A DNA stretch of 64,000 nucleotides from Nicotiana tabacum (lineage: Eukaryota > Streptophyta > Magnoliopsida > Solanales > Solanaceae), in NCBI RefSeq assembly GCF_000715075.1, contig NC_134095.1, positions 46,106,806 to 46,170,805 of the forward strand. The letters run 5' to 3'. Below, one piece after another: positions 1-11,658 of the stretch (the stretch's first letter is position 1; every line of letters begins with the position of its first letter). Made by a program: the position numbers and the translations under genes. The notes under the pieces are model-generated. The model searched no databases. It saw nothing but the letters and a program-made list of their open reading frames with translations, and was not told the origin of the DNA.

Positions 1-437
1 TGATCTCCTCTTTAATCTTGTCACTGACCTCAGTTTTGAACTTTCGTTGCTTTTGTTGAACTGGAGGATAATCAGGATGAATCGGCAATTTATGAACCAC
101 TAGATCAACTCCTAGCCCCGGCATGTTATCATATGACTAAGCAAACACGTCTTTAAATTCAAAAAGAAGTTGAATTATCGCCTCTCGCGTTTTGTCCGTG
201 TGAATGCTTATCTTGGTCTCCCGGATTTCTTCCGGGGTTCCTAAATTTACCGGTTCAGTGTCATTTAGATTTGGCTTAGGTTTATTCTCGAAGTATTCCA
301 ACTCTCGGTTTATCTCCCTAAAAGCCTCTTCCGCATCATATTCTGGTTCTGCGGTCATTAATTCGCAGTTAAATAGCTCATTGTGATCTGGGCGTGAAGT
401 CCGCAAGCATGTCATATTTAAAGCCGCATTATTAGGA
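1..437 (-). pseudogene. Ogre-1 pol, N-terminal exon leading into reverse transcriptase (partial)
   Basis: Read from 437 downward, an acidic linker (EYDAEEAFREINRELEYFE) leads to the FEFKDVFA motif that precedes RT in gypsy elements. It continues with SYDNMPGL and PIHPDYPPVQQ up to the window edge. A TAG at 137-139 follows directly after KDVFA, where the family usually has Trp, and the frame stays open on both sides of it. The RT catalytic core lies outside the window. The upstream boundary is set by the predicted splice acceptor at 438-440. The open frame extends a few codons further into the intron, but those residues are low complexity. Confidence 0.8.
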
Positions 438-650
438 CTGAAAAGAAAGATAAAAAGGAAAAATAACAAAAATCAGAACAAGAGAAAGAATGGGAAAGCA
501 ATGATGATTTTTTTTATTTTTCTTTGGAAAGTTGGAAGACAACAATGTTTACAACTTAGGAATTCAAAACAACAATTGAAAAGAAGAAAACGTTCAAGTT
601 ATGTCCTAGAGATAACTTGTGACACAGGAAAGGTGGCAGGACAGGTCTAC
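438..650 (-). other. Predicted intron between Ogre-1 protease and RT
   Basis: On the minus strand the upstream frame reaches a GG|GTAGAC donor at 650, and its stop codon is the TAG within that donor. The 3' end has a long pyrimidine tract followed by CAG at 440-438. Removing these 213 nt joins the protease frame to the pol frame in phase: two G of one codon plus T of the next exon. Splicing between protease and RT is established for Ogre elements. The exact boundaries here are my inference and no transcript supports them. Confidence 0.65.
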
Positions 651-2149
651 CCGGACTTCCGTCTAGTCGGGAATGGCGTAGCCTCCCAGTTTTGAAGTTT
701 GGCATTCGGCCCCATGTACATCATCTCAGCAATGCTTGTGCCTTCGCCTGATTGAACCATGTGGACCTCGTAGATCATCTTTCTCATCGCCCCACATATC
801 TCCTTGATTTCCTCAGCTGTGAAGACCTCATCATCATCTTCTTCAGCGTACCTTGGCCTGATGAAGGTTGCATATAAATCCGGCAGTGGTCGAGGTAACT
901 TCCAACCCTCATTTTTCCTTTTCTTTGCCCACTCTTCGTCTGCTGGAGTAGGTTTGAAACCTAGTCCAAAAGGTTTCTTGGCGACTGGCAAGGTAATGGG
1001 TTCTGTTATTCCCTGAAGGGTTCGTCCAAGCCCCTTCCCTGGCCTAAATCCGTGCCGGATCATCTCTTTGGCCACCATGACCGAGGTGTTAGACAAGAAA
1101 GGCTGGGGGCAGGGTATTCCCTCTTCGTGCTGCTCTGCCAGTACAATCTCAAAAGCTTGATAGACCGTATGTTCGCTCCCTTCTCTCGGTTCCAGATATG
1201 GGGTGGATGGGTCTCGATAAATAGCATGCTCATCTTCCCCATGGACCACGATCTCTCTTTCTTCGTACTCGAACTTCACCATCTGGTGAAGAGTGGAAGG
1301 CACGGCTCCTGCCGCATGGATCCAAGGTCTGCCAAGGAGAAAATTGTAGGATGTATCCATGTCGAGCACCTGGAAGGTTACTTGAAATTCGACTGGTCCT
1401 ATGACCAACAACAGGTCTATTTCTCCCATGGTATCTCTCTTGATGCCGTCGAAAGCTCTTACGCAGACATTGTTGGGTCGGATTCTTCCGGTCCCAATTT
1501 TCATTCTTTGCAGTGTGGAGAGCGGGCAAATGTCAACACCCGAACCCCCATCCAACATTACCCGCTTGACATAGTAGTCTTCGCATTTAACTGTTAGATG
1601 CAAAGGCTTGTTGTGTGTCGCTCCTTCCGGGGGTAAATCATTCTTGCTGAAAGAGATTTGGTTGACGGCGAAGAATCTTTCTGTCATCCACTCTAGTTGT
1701 TCAACCGAGGTTTCAACTGGCACATATGCTTCATTCAGGGTCTTCAGTAAGATCTTTTGATGCTCGGCCGACCTCATCAATAATGATAGCATGGACACTT
1801 GCTCGGGGTACTTGTGCAGTTGATCTATCACTTCGTAATCCGGCATTTTCATTTGTTGGAAGAACACTTCCGCTTCTTCAACACTTACGGGCTTCTTTGG
1901 CGGGAAGCGCCTTTGTGTGGCGTTGTTCAGTTCTTGGGTATTTGAATACCTTCCAATGAAAGTATTTTCTGGAAGTTCTCCCATGACCTCTTTACCTTTG
2001 TACATTACCAAAGTCTTTTGATAATTCCACGGCACTGTGGACGGGTTGGTCATTGGCTTTTGTGGCACGCGTCCGATAACCACTGGCTCATTCAGCCGAG
2101 GTGGTTGAATCGTCCCCCGGACCACATAGGCCCCTTTCGGCACGTACAT
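647..2149 (-). pseudogene. Ogre-1 aspartic protease with a C-terminal G-patch domain
   Basis: This 500-residue open frame contains a retropepsin-like active site written MLDGGSGVDICPLSTL (family usually D-N/T/S-G-S) near residue 200. The flap and C-terminal part LLGRPWIHAAGAVPSTLHQ follows near residue 275. A G-patch follows at about residues 355-385 (MIRHGFRPGKGLGRTLQG). G-patches bind RNA or activate DEAH helicases, and they occur next to the protease in some Tat/Ogre elements and in betaretroviruses. The Gly after the catalytic Asp position may reduce activity. The reading frame is joined to gag only through a frameshift near 2160-2200. Its 3' end coincides with the predicted splice donor. 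Confidence 0.85.
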
Positions 2150-2571
2150 AGGTTTTGTCTTTTTGATTGCGAAGTTCTGCGTCTTCTCAGCTCGACCTTG
2201 TGGTATGTAAAGACTCCATCCCCTACCGGTACCACTTTCTTCTCCACCTTCTTTTCAAGTTCTTTCTTTATAGCCTTGGCCTCCTCCCCCTTTCCTGGTT
2301 TCTGGTCTGTTTCGGGCCTCTTCCCCGTGTCGACAATGGCAATTATGGCTTTCAAAGCAGGGTCGAATTCTTTGTCTTCGCAAATCATTCCGATCAGCGG
2401 CCCATTATTGTGAGCAGGCAATGGATTGTTAGTCACATTTGGGATCTCTTCGTCCCTTAGCACTATTTTCCCTTGCTCTATCAAATTCTCGACCACTCTT
2501 TTCAACGACCAGCAGTCATTTGTATCATGTCCCTCGGCCCCTGAATGATAGGCGCATCTGACTCCAGCTTT
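2092..2571 (-). pseudogene. Ogre-1 gag C-terminal zinc-finger-like segment and linker
   Basis: Just after a TAA at 2572-2574 the same frame encodes a Cys/His cluster, CAYHSGAEGHDTNDC, at about 2550-2510. This is the nucleic-acid-binding finger variant of Ogre gag. It is followed by a segment rich in Leu, Lys and Glu and by NNPLPAHNNGPLIGMI. The last roughly 30 residues before 2092 are a frameshift product, because the true continuation (YVPKGAYVVRG) lies in the frame that opens at 2149. The same finger is found in the Ogre-2 gag-derived ORF at 58483-59283. Confidence 0.75.
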
Positions 2572-3648
2572 TTAAGAAGGTGACGTCGGGTTTTGCCTTG
2601 TTTGAGGGATTGGTTGCAAGAAACCCAATTGGACTAGCTTAGGGAACAAAGTAGAGTATTGCTCACCGATGGGCGTGAAAGTCCGCCGTCGAGGTGGCTC
2701 CTGAGGGCGAAAGTTATTCTGCGGGGGTTGTGGGTTATAGTGGTTGCGGTAAGGAGGCTGATTTCTGGGAGGTGGAGCTGGGCCTCGGTTGGCTTGTTGT
2801 GGTGGATGGGCATAAGGTTGGGCATTCATGACCATATAAGGTTGATGAGCATATGCCAAACTGGAGTGGGGGTAATAGTGTTGTGGGGTTCTTTCCGGGA
2901 AACGGGGCCTGGGATGACGATACTCCCTTGCTTCCGAGGCTGCCATAGTCGTTTCTTCTTTCTTCTTCCCTCTTGTCATTCCTCCGGACCCGCTTTGGAC
3001 GGCCTGGGAGGTTGCCCTTATGGCTGCTTGACTCAAAATTCTACCTGTTTTCAGACCATTTTCCACCATCTCTCCAATCTTGATCGCTTCCGCGAATGGC
3101 TTACCCATGGCTGACATCATGTTTTGGAAATAGTCAGACTCTTGAGCCTGGAGAAAAGTAGTGACCATTTCCACTTCATCCATGGGAGGCTTTACTCTTG
3201 ACGCCTGTTCACGCCACTTAATAGCATATTCTCTGAAGCTTTCTGAAGGTTTCTTCTTCAAATTCGACAGAGAATTTCGGTCTGGCGCAATGTCGATGTT
3301 ATACTGGAATTGTTTCACAAAATCTCTGGCGAGATCATCCCATATATGCCATCGGGACATTTCCTGGTCCATATACCATTCCGAGGCTATCCCTACTAGA
3401 CTTTCCCCAAAATATGCCATTAGCAGTTCTTCTTTTCCGCCGGCTCCCCGCAATTGGTTGCAGTATTTCTTAAGATGTGCAATGGGGTCACCGTGCCCAT
3501 CGTATTTCTCGAACTTCGGGGTCTTGAAACCCGCTGGCAGGTGCACGTGAGGGAACATGCATAGGTCGGCGTAAGAGACGCTCTTCTGTCCGCTCAATCC
3601 TTGCATATTCTTCAAACTTTGTTCAAGGCTTCTCATTCTCTTGGCCAT
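2572..3648 (-). pseudogene. Ogre-1 gag, capsid core
   Basis: This open stretch of 358 residues contains the plant gypsy gag core. The recognisable part is YADLCMFPHVHLPAGFKTP, then KYDGHGDPIAHLKKYCNQL, then the Trp-containing WYMDQEMSRWHIWDDLARDF at about residues 30-125. It continues through FREYAIKWREQASRVKPP to a Pro/Gln/His-rich tail (QPPYRNHYNPQPPQNN). Gag forms the virus-like particle that packages element RNA in the cytoplasm. The frame ends at a TAA (2572-2574) directly before the zinc finger. That stop is probably a C-to-T change, because the frame continues in phase. Confidence 0.85.
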
Positions 3649-3681
3649 CTCATTTTGTTCTGCAATTCTGGGGTTCTGATC

Positions 3682-4314
3682 TTACCTGGGTGCAAGCTCA
3701 CACTGAGGCGGTAGAGGATTAGTGCTGGTAGCGAACCTAGTTGGTTCCATTGAGAACGATGGTGCTTGGAATGTAAAAGAGGATGAGTCAAAGCTTGGCT
3801 TGTACGTGGTAGGCTGTGCCGTAATCGGGCAAGACAATGCAGTAAAGATGTTCATGCTTGCATCAGTGGATGACATTCGGGGATGAGGCTCAGAAGGCGA
3901 TCCAACAGAGAAGGCTGAGGTGGCTGGGTACCCGAATGGGGTAGCAGGATAATTTATGGGGACATTAGAAGTCCCACTCGACCTGGAGAATAATTCAGGG
4001 AATCCGGGGACGACACTTGGCGGTTCTTTCCCATTATTCCAATCGTCCAGCATTTCCAACATGCGTAGCCGTAGGATTCTATTTTCCTCCGCAGTTGCGG
4101 ATTCAGGTGTGAGGACGGCTGAGATCGAGCTTTCCTCGGAAACAGGGATTGTTTGCAATGGAATTTCTGAAGACATTTCCACACTTCCTTTTGACCTGGT
4201 GAAGTAAGTGTGAGTACTGCTTCTGGTCCTAACAACAGGTAGTTGAACACTTCTCCTTGACCTCGTGAAGTATGAGTGCGAGGCCAGACTTTCACCAAAC
4301 CAACCGTCTTTCAA
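3682..4314 (-). pseudogene. Ogre-1 gag N-terminal region
   Basis: These 210 residues precede the capsid core in the same frame and are separated from it by one TAA at 3682-3684. They are rich in Ser, Thr and Pro. YFTRSRRS and YFTRSKGS form a short internal repeat, and LRMLEMLDDWNNGKEPP is a short helical stretch. Function is unknown, and such N-terminal extensions vary among Tat elements. The 5' end of the open frame runs into a homopolymer (A on the plus strand, 4313-4322) and has no ATG there, so the true gag start is unclear or was lost by slippage. Confidence 0.6.
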
Positions 4315-4793
4315 AAAAAAAAACCTGGATACTCATCGACAAACGCACGGTTAATTTGCAGCAAATAACAGATAGTTAATCTCACGTTGGGCATGATGCA
4401 CCTATACAGTTAAGTGGATTATTATATGTTTGCTACGAGAGCATGCGTCATTCCGGCATTTTTCCTCTTATTAGTTTTTCCCCTTCTTTTCTTTTTTTTC
4501 TTTTTTTTTTGTTTTTCTTTTATGTTTTTTTTTATTTTGCAGTAAAAGAAATGCGACCGGATCCGATGAGGATTGCCTACGTATCACGATGCCTACGTGA
4601 ATTAGATCATTACGTAGTTCGAAAAACACAAATGAGCGTAAAAGAAGCAACCTCTTTATTGTTGAAATGGTCTATTACAAACTACATTTTGCAAAAGCAA
4701 GAGCAAACTTTGAAAATAAACCTAGACTCAAAATAGATTAAAAATCACCTTGATGGGAAAAACAGGCAGAAGATGCTAAGATACAGACTTGAC
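4315..4793 (-). other. Ogre-1 ORF1-gag spacer
   Basis: About 480 bp without coding signal between ORF1 and gag. In element sense it carries hairpin copy 1 (4577-4617), followed downstream by an A-rich purine tract (T-rich on plus, 4480-4545) that leads up to gag. The 4445-4560 part contains a short open frame of low complexity that I do not regard as a gene. Confidence 0.6.
4577..4617 (-). other. Two-stem hairpin motif, copy 1 (ORF1-gag spacer)
   Basis: Outer arms CTACGTA (4577-4583) and TACGTAG (4611-4617) pair perfectly over 7 bp. Inner arms TCACG (4584-4588) and CGTGA (4596-4600) pair over 5 bp around a 7-nt loop. An unpaired ATTAGATCAT follows the inner stem. Arms are given as they read on the plus strand. 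Confidence 0.7.
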
Positions 4794-6851
4794 TTATGAG
4801 TGCATTATCGTTTTGAAAATTGGTGTCCGCGGGGTATCGTTCGGCCTCGCCGCGGTCCTAGGCGTGAGATCCCTCTCAAGTTGCTCCAGCTCGTGCATAG
4901 TCTGCTTGACATAACCCATCACTGCCGAGAGGACGGTAACGCTGGACATGTTCTCACATCGTAGACATCGTCTGGTGATGGCATGGGCAATGGCCTTGAT
5001 CCTATCTCTGGTTTGCTTTTTCTCTACGAGTAGGCGTTTTATCTGATCGCTACATATCTTGAATACTTGAGCATCCTGTATATGCTGATGCTTCAGTCGC
5101 CGTACTTCCAACTTTATCTGGGCTATTGAGTCGTACCAGTATCTGCTCTCAATTTGGAAATCCTTGGCCTGATTAGCTGCTTTGATCTCAAGTGTAGCCA
5201 TCTCTCTCTTCATTTTAGCAACAGTCTTCTCGTGGTCGCCTTCCAATTGATTCAGGTATCGGCGATGCTCATCTGCTCTTGTATCCCACTTTGCCCTGAG
5301 CTCTGCTATGGCGTTTTCAGATTTCTCCAAACCATCTTGCCATTCCCTGATTTCACTTTTTAGCCTTTTTATCAGCTGCTCGTCTGATCGACGCCTTGGC
5401 TGTTTATCCGCATCCACCCTTATCTGTTTGATCTGGGCTCTGAGCATTTCTTTTTCCTGAATTAACCTGTTCCGCTCTCCCAGATTCGTAGCAACTTGTA
5501 TGTTGTGCTCATATTTCAAGCTTCCCACTTGTTGCTTTAACCTGCTGATTTCGGCGCAATAGCCTCTTTCCTTCGCTAACCAATCCCACTGTCTTTGCGA
5601 TGATTCGGTGAAATTCCGGATGTGGGGTCTCTTAGCTGGCCTTTCATGCTCAAGTTCCCTTCTATACCATGCAAGGTAACCTGGCGCCGTCTCTCCTTTG
5701 GCTCGATCCCGCACGCAAGTATCTGATTTCAAATATTGACACTCACTCCAGATTTGGCGAATCTTCGCTTCTGGGAATTGTCCGTTAGGACTTATCTCAA
5801 CTGCTTGAGTGCTAAGATCTTCCTCATGAGGTACTGTCTGGCATCTTCCGAACTATCTCAAAACTCGGCAGGGTGCGTAAGGTTGAATGCTCTTAAGCCC
5901 CATCAGTAAGAAATGAGTTTTAGCTGCAGACATATATAGGATCTCATCAACAGGCAACCATCCCAAAGTCCATTGTATTTGGCTGGCAGTAAGATCTTGA
6001 AAGAACGAGGTCCATGCCAGGACTCCTTTGGGCAAACTGATCTCTTTGGTTCTCGTGTAAGATTCTTCTATGCAGGTCTTTTCCGGGGAACCATGGCTCA
6101 AAATCTCGGAATGATGGCAGAGGTGCTCGGTCATCCATATCTGTAGGAGCAAGTTACAACCTTCGAAGAAATTTTCCCCAGCTTTACAAGCTGTAAGAGC
6201 TCGAAAGATGTCAGATACCACCATAGGCGCGAGAGTACTGTCACTTTGCGTGAGTAAAGTGCTGACGACCCCGGATATCTTCAAATCAATGTTTCCGTCT
6301 TTCCTTGGAAATACCAGAAGGCCCAGGAACATCATCATGAACGCTACCCGTCTGTGCTTGTCCCACTTCTGACGAACTCCTTTGCTGCACAATTTGTTGA
6401 TTGGATTATTGAATCCCCCCTCATGACCGTACCTATCATATATGAAGCATGGAGTACAAAATCCGGCTGCCAGATCCGGGTTGTGGACTGTTCTAGGTAT
6501 CTTCAATGAATCTAGGAACCGATGTACCGTGACGACTCTTGGGGCGACCAAGTATTTTTGTCTTAACGGAAGTTCAGCATTCCCGATGTACCCAGCCATT
6601 TCTTCCAAAGTCGGGGTGAGTTCAAAATCAGAGAAATGGAAAACATTGTGTGCCGGGTCCCAATAGGTAACCAAAGCTCTTATGATATCTCCTCGAGGCT
6701 GGATTTCCAATAGACCCACAAGACCTTTCAGATATTTCTTAACCTCATTTTGTCCTTCAACACCTAGATCATTCCACCATAGCCGTAACTTGACAGGGAT
6801 TTTGGCCATTATTGAAAAATGTTCATTTTGCATCGTGCTCATCCTGCACAT
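4794..6851 (-). pseudogene. Ogre-1 ORF1: plant-mobile-domain-like N half and coiled-coil C half
   Basis: One frame runs from the ATG at 6851 to 4794 with a single TAG at 5853-5855. The N half, 332 residues, includes KIPVKLRLWWNDLGVEGQ, then LVTYWDPAHNVFHFSDFEL, then LTPTLEEMAGYIG. This resembles the plant mobile domain (PMD-like, DUF7745-type) of Ogre ORF1. The C half, about 310 residues, is rich in Glu, Lys, Arg and Gln and has heptad-like Leu/Ile spacing (SRLKQQVGSLKYEHN, IKRLKSEIREWQDGLEKSE), so a long coiled coil is likely. ORF1 of Ogre is a known extra gene of unknown role. It sits between leader and gag. Confidence 0.75.
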
Positions 6852-8225
6852 TTATTAAGGTGATTTTAACAAAAAATGACTTGACTTAAAATATTTTACA
6901 GAGGGGATCAAGTTTTGAACACGGCCTTTAAACACTTCGGGGACAAAGATTTTAAGGCTGTGTGGGTCAACTGGACAAAAATGCTAAACAAGACCCAAAG
7001 GTGGCTGTTTATGCAAAGTCAGCCTTCCGGCGTCCCTTTTCGGAATTATTCGGCTATTTATGACAAAACAGCGTCACCTGACTTATTTATGACTCTTTAA
7101 AAATTTGACACATCTCTTTTTTTTTATTTATCTATTGATTTTGGCTATTTTAGCAAAATGGGGTTGAACCCGATGAGGGTTGCCTACGTATCTCACATCC
7201 GGTGAGAATCAAACCGGCGTAGTTCGGGAATATCGTAAATAGAAAAAATCAAACAAACCTAGAAATCAAGAATACGTATTTTTATTATATTCTTTCTTTT
7301 GGAAAGAGATAAAGACTAAAGAAAATATTATTTTTTTTAGGAAATATTTGGACTATTAGTCTGAATTCATAAAAGGGTGCTACGAAAGAGACAACATTTT
7401 TTTTTTGATTATGAATTTCCGTTTTTTTTTACTTTTAAATAAATACCTTCTCTTTTTTTTTGATTTTGGAAGTGATAAAAAAAAAGAAATTTTTTTTATA
7501 TATTTTTTTTTAATAACTCAAACTAAGAAGACAAATTTTGTTTTTATTCTTTTTTAGAAAAATTCCGGCGAGGTTTTGACACTACTTGGACATTGGTTTT
7601 ATTTTTCCAAAATAAGTATTATCTCCCTACGCTGCTATTTTCTTTTTTAGAAACCGGTCAGCATGCGGAACTGAAGCAAATAAATGCGCAAAACAGATAG
7701 GAATGCAACAGGATGGTCTTTTCATTTTAGGTTGCCTGTCCTAGACGGACCCAACCCCTGTGTTGAGCCCCCTAAGTCAAATGCAACATGATGCAAATAA
7801 ACGTTCCTACTAGGGATCCGGCATGAAGTTTCGTTATACTAGGTTTATAACCTGGGCATTTGTTCTAGACTGTGTACCCGAGCAGACAACTCGAGTCGAG
7901 GAGGGGGCTACGTACCGGGGACCCGCGAGATCGTCCGGCTTTGTAACTTGTCCGACCTCTTTCTTATTTCAGGTATCGACACTAACAGAATAGGGAGTCT
8001 CGACCAGCGAGCTTCTCCCCGGAGGTAAGAAGAGAAAGGTTTCGGCACAATTTATATACAGTTCAGATAATATCAAAGCGGTAAAAAATAACATTTAGCA
8101 CGTTATGCAAAAACATGTAATAAAGATCAGATAATAAAGCCAAATATAACAATTATTCTAAGCTCGAATTCTTGAACCCTGAACCAGTGGTTCTGGGTTA
8201 ATACATTCCCAGTAGAGTTGGTACA
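6852..8225 (-). other. Ogre-1 5' leader (untranslated)
   Basis: No coding region. Contents in element sense: a decayed primer-binding region next to the LTR, a block shared with Ogre-2 (7700-7930 matches 61850-62060) that includes the palindrome ACTCGAGT at 7889-7896, A/T homopolymer-rich sequence (7290-7560), hairpin copy 2 at 7184-7222, and one unit of the sequence that is tandemly repeated in Ogre-2 (6915-7100). Confidence 0.65.
7184..7222 (-). other. Two-stem hairpin motif, copy 2 (Ogre-1 leader)
   Basis: Outer arms CTACG (7184-7188) and CGTAG (7218-7222). Inner arms TCTCAC (7191-7196) and GTGAGA (7202-7207) pair perfectly with a 5-nt loop. An unpaired ATCAAACCGG separates the inner and outer right arms. 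Confidence 0.75.
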
Positions 8226-8328
8226 TGTCACACCTCCTTTTTGCGCGCCCGGCCCCGAAGGATAAATGCGCGAGGGGAGTTTTTCCAATTTAAGTGACAA
8301 TATTCGAAATGGGATTACTTATTTAATT

Positions 8329-8339
8329 CAGAGTCGCCA
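8329..8339 (-). other. Primer-binding-site mimic inside the Ogre-1 LTR
   Basis: CAGAGTCGCCA reads TGGCGACTCTG in element sense. It is identical to the first 11 nt of the Ogre-2 primer binding site (62357-62374). The same 11-mer lies at the same relative place in the other two Ogre LTR ends. Confidence 0.6.
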
Positions 8340-11300
8340 CTTGGGAAAGGTTTGGTTTTTGGTGTCCCAAGTCACCGATTTATCTTGAATCCCAAATCGA
8401 GGAAATTTTCGACTTTTCCAAATGAAGTCTGCGAACCAGAAATTCTAAGTAAGGAATTCTGTTGACCCGAGGGAAGGTGTTAGGCACCCTCGAATCCCGT
8501 GGTTCTAGCACGGTCGCTTAAATTGTTATAATGGCTAAATATCTGATTTAAATACATGTTATGACTTACGTGCTTTTATTAAGTTTAAACCGCTTTTATT
8601 ATTATCATTTATTTTTATAGAATTGCAACGTCGTGAAAATGTATTTCGAACTACGTCGCAATCAATGCACCCGTAATTGTTAAACACACTTCGACTCCGT
8701 TGAGATTTGGATTCGGGTCACATCAATGCGCACCCAAATTTAAGAATATAATTTAATCGAGCCGCGCCTAAAGAGTTTAACGCATTCTTATTTTTTTTTG
8801 GAGAAGGCCATGAAATTTGCTAAACGGCCTGTCCGAATTCTAAATATTTATTATGGTTAGTTATTGAGGGCCCCGTAATTTGCATTCTTACTTGGCGAGG
8901 CTCGTCTCATTATTTTAGAAAAAGGATATCCTGAAGCGACTACATTTCTATTACGTTTGTCTAAAAAAAAGAAAGAGAAAAATACCAAACTTACTTGTTT
9001 AAGCAACTAACATACTAAATCTCTACTATATATGACGAATCCGAATTTTTGCTTGATTGCCTAATTGGTTATTTATGAGGTGAGAATTATTTCATGCCTC
9101 GTCTTTAAGGAGTGAATAAGTTCTGGTAATTTGATAGGAGGGATTGCAAGCAACAGGTAACTCATACTAAATTTACATTAAATAAACCTTAAGTTTGAAC
9201 TTTGTAATTAACTTATTTAGGCTTGATAAATGAAATCGGCTACTTATTAAGAAAAACTACTGTTAATTGGATTCGAGAATGCCTATTAGTTTTCCTCGAA
9301 AGTCATCGTATTATTCCGAAACGATGAATCTATATTGAAGCCCATATCGAAACTATGTAGAAACAAGTAGTCTAACAAAAGGGTTGGCGTACATTATTAC
9401 CCTGTTAACGTAACGCTGCATAAGAATTAGTTTGGGGTACACTTATCTTGAAGTCAAATGGAACCGAATGTAGCAGATTCGATAGTTCAGAGATCTAGGC
9501 AAAAATACATACATATGCTTGCTATGATTCTATGTTATGATGTCATAACTGAAACAAAACTAACGGTCGTATGCATTAAAACACATCTGATCTATCAAGC
9601 CAATGCTATCTAATTGTTCATCTCAACTTAGAATGTATGTTAATTTATACAGAGTATTTGCAGTTTGCATTTAAACAAATACAGGCCAAACTAACATTCA
9701 ACCTATTTTTGAACACAAGTATTATAACATAAACAGACATTCGTTTCTTTATTTCTGCTTCAACTTCAAACTTTCAACAACATATGGTTTCAGAAGTTGT
9801 GTACCTGGAAATGTTTGACAATTGAAGAAAAAGGGAAGTCAGCAGAGTAACAAAGGCAACAAGTGCAGCAGCAGTAACAGCAGGTAACCAAAATCCCAGT
9901 GCAAGATGCAGTTATAGCCAATGGGAAGAGGCAGCAAAATGACAGCAATAAGCAGGGGAGTGGACTCAGAATTCAGACGATCCAATTCCAAGAGAAAGCA
10001 AACCAATACGAACCAAACAAACAAAAACCTAGCTGATACTTGAGAGGAAATCAGCACTTATTTGAACAGGTTAAACAAACTGGGCATCGAACAAACAGCA
10101 GGAAGAAGAAAACAGTTTCTGCTTTCTGTATATCCCTCTCCCTATCTCCTTTCTCTCCAGAATCCAAATGTCAATCTTCAGTTTTGAAACTATACTTGAG
10201 TTATCAAAAGAAATCTTTTCCAGTTTTCTGTTTATCTTCTTGAACTTCAAGCCCTCAATGATTCAGTCTGAATCCCCTATGTCTGTCCCTCTAATATCGG
10301 ATGGTATTCTTTTCCTATCTCTGTCTCCTATATGTTCTGTGTGTATTAATATGTATGTATTTCAGCCCTCTCCTCTCCCTCTTATAGCTTAAATTCCACC
10401 CTTTTACAGCCTGTTCAACAATCAGCCCACCTCACATGTGCTATCTATCTTTTTTCAGTTTCCACTTAGCTATTTAAGTATTAACCCCATGACATTCCCT
10501 TGGCAGGCTTAACTTTCCCGTTTTATTAACTAAAAGCAGACATGGGTAGCAGGAATATAATCTGACAACATATGCTGTCAAACTATTTTAATCCAAAAGG
10601 GCCTTTATGCACATGTTGTGCATAAGTGCACATGCCCTCCAATTCAGATTGCAGCTAACAATCTACCCTTTTATTTTCAGATTCAAATACAGCAACTATA
10701 AGTGACCACACTTGATTCTTACTTTGATTCAAACAAAGTTGCAGCAGGCAACAGGTTCAATTGTTAACATTTGAACTATTGAAATTAATTGACGACATTT
10801 GTCGACTCGACTATACTAATCATAACATACACAATCGTAGCCAAAAATCAGACATTTAACAGTATCGACACATGATTTGAATTGTACTGACCAAACAGAA
10901 TTGTACTCGAGGAATCAGTTAGTCAGTTCAAATTTGAAAATCAGCTAATTGCACAACACATAAATACATACGCATTATCAGAACAAATAGAAGAAGGACC
11001 CAAAACACCGAGGTTCAGGCAAAGTGGACAGGACACAGTTGATAAAATTCGAAATAAATTACACAAAATATGAACAGACCTTGAAACCACACACGTACTG
11101 AATAACAAGGAGAAAATAAACTTACCTTAAAACTTTGAAAGAAGAAATAGAAAATCAGCTTGTGTTTGAACAGACCTTCTTTAAGGTTGAACGGACTTTA
11201 AACGAAGTGTTTCTCGGATGAGAAACACTTCGATTAAGGTCCATTAGACCCTAATCTCTTGGCTTAAACAGGCACGGACTAGGCTTGGGGCTTCTAGGGT

Positions 11301-11658
11301 TCGTGGATGGTAGATTTGGGATTTGGGCTTCCAAGGTTAGATTCGGACCAAACCAAGCACGGTTTGGTCACGAGGGGGGTCCGGTGATTGTCTTGTATGA
11401 ATCTAGGGCAGATCGGTGTAGATCGAGTTTTGCTCGAATCTTCAAATGAAGATTCGAGGACCTAGAGGATGATTCGAACTAAACAGACTACAGATCCATG
11501 TTCAGGGTGTCAAGGTGGTTTTAGGGTGTTAAGGTGAAGGTCATCGGCGTTCATGCCGCCGGCTTTCATGGTGAAGGTGTACAGAGGCGGCTCTAGGGTT
11601 TGGGGTTGAAGACGATGAAGGCTGGGGTTCGGATAGGGGGGCAGGGTAATGTTATGAG

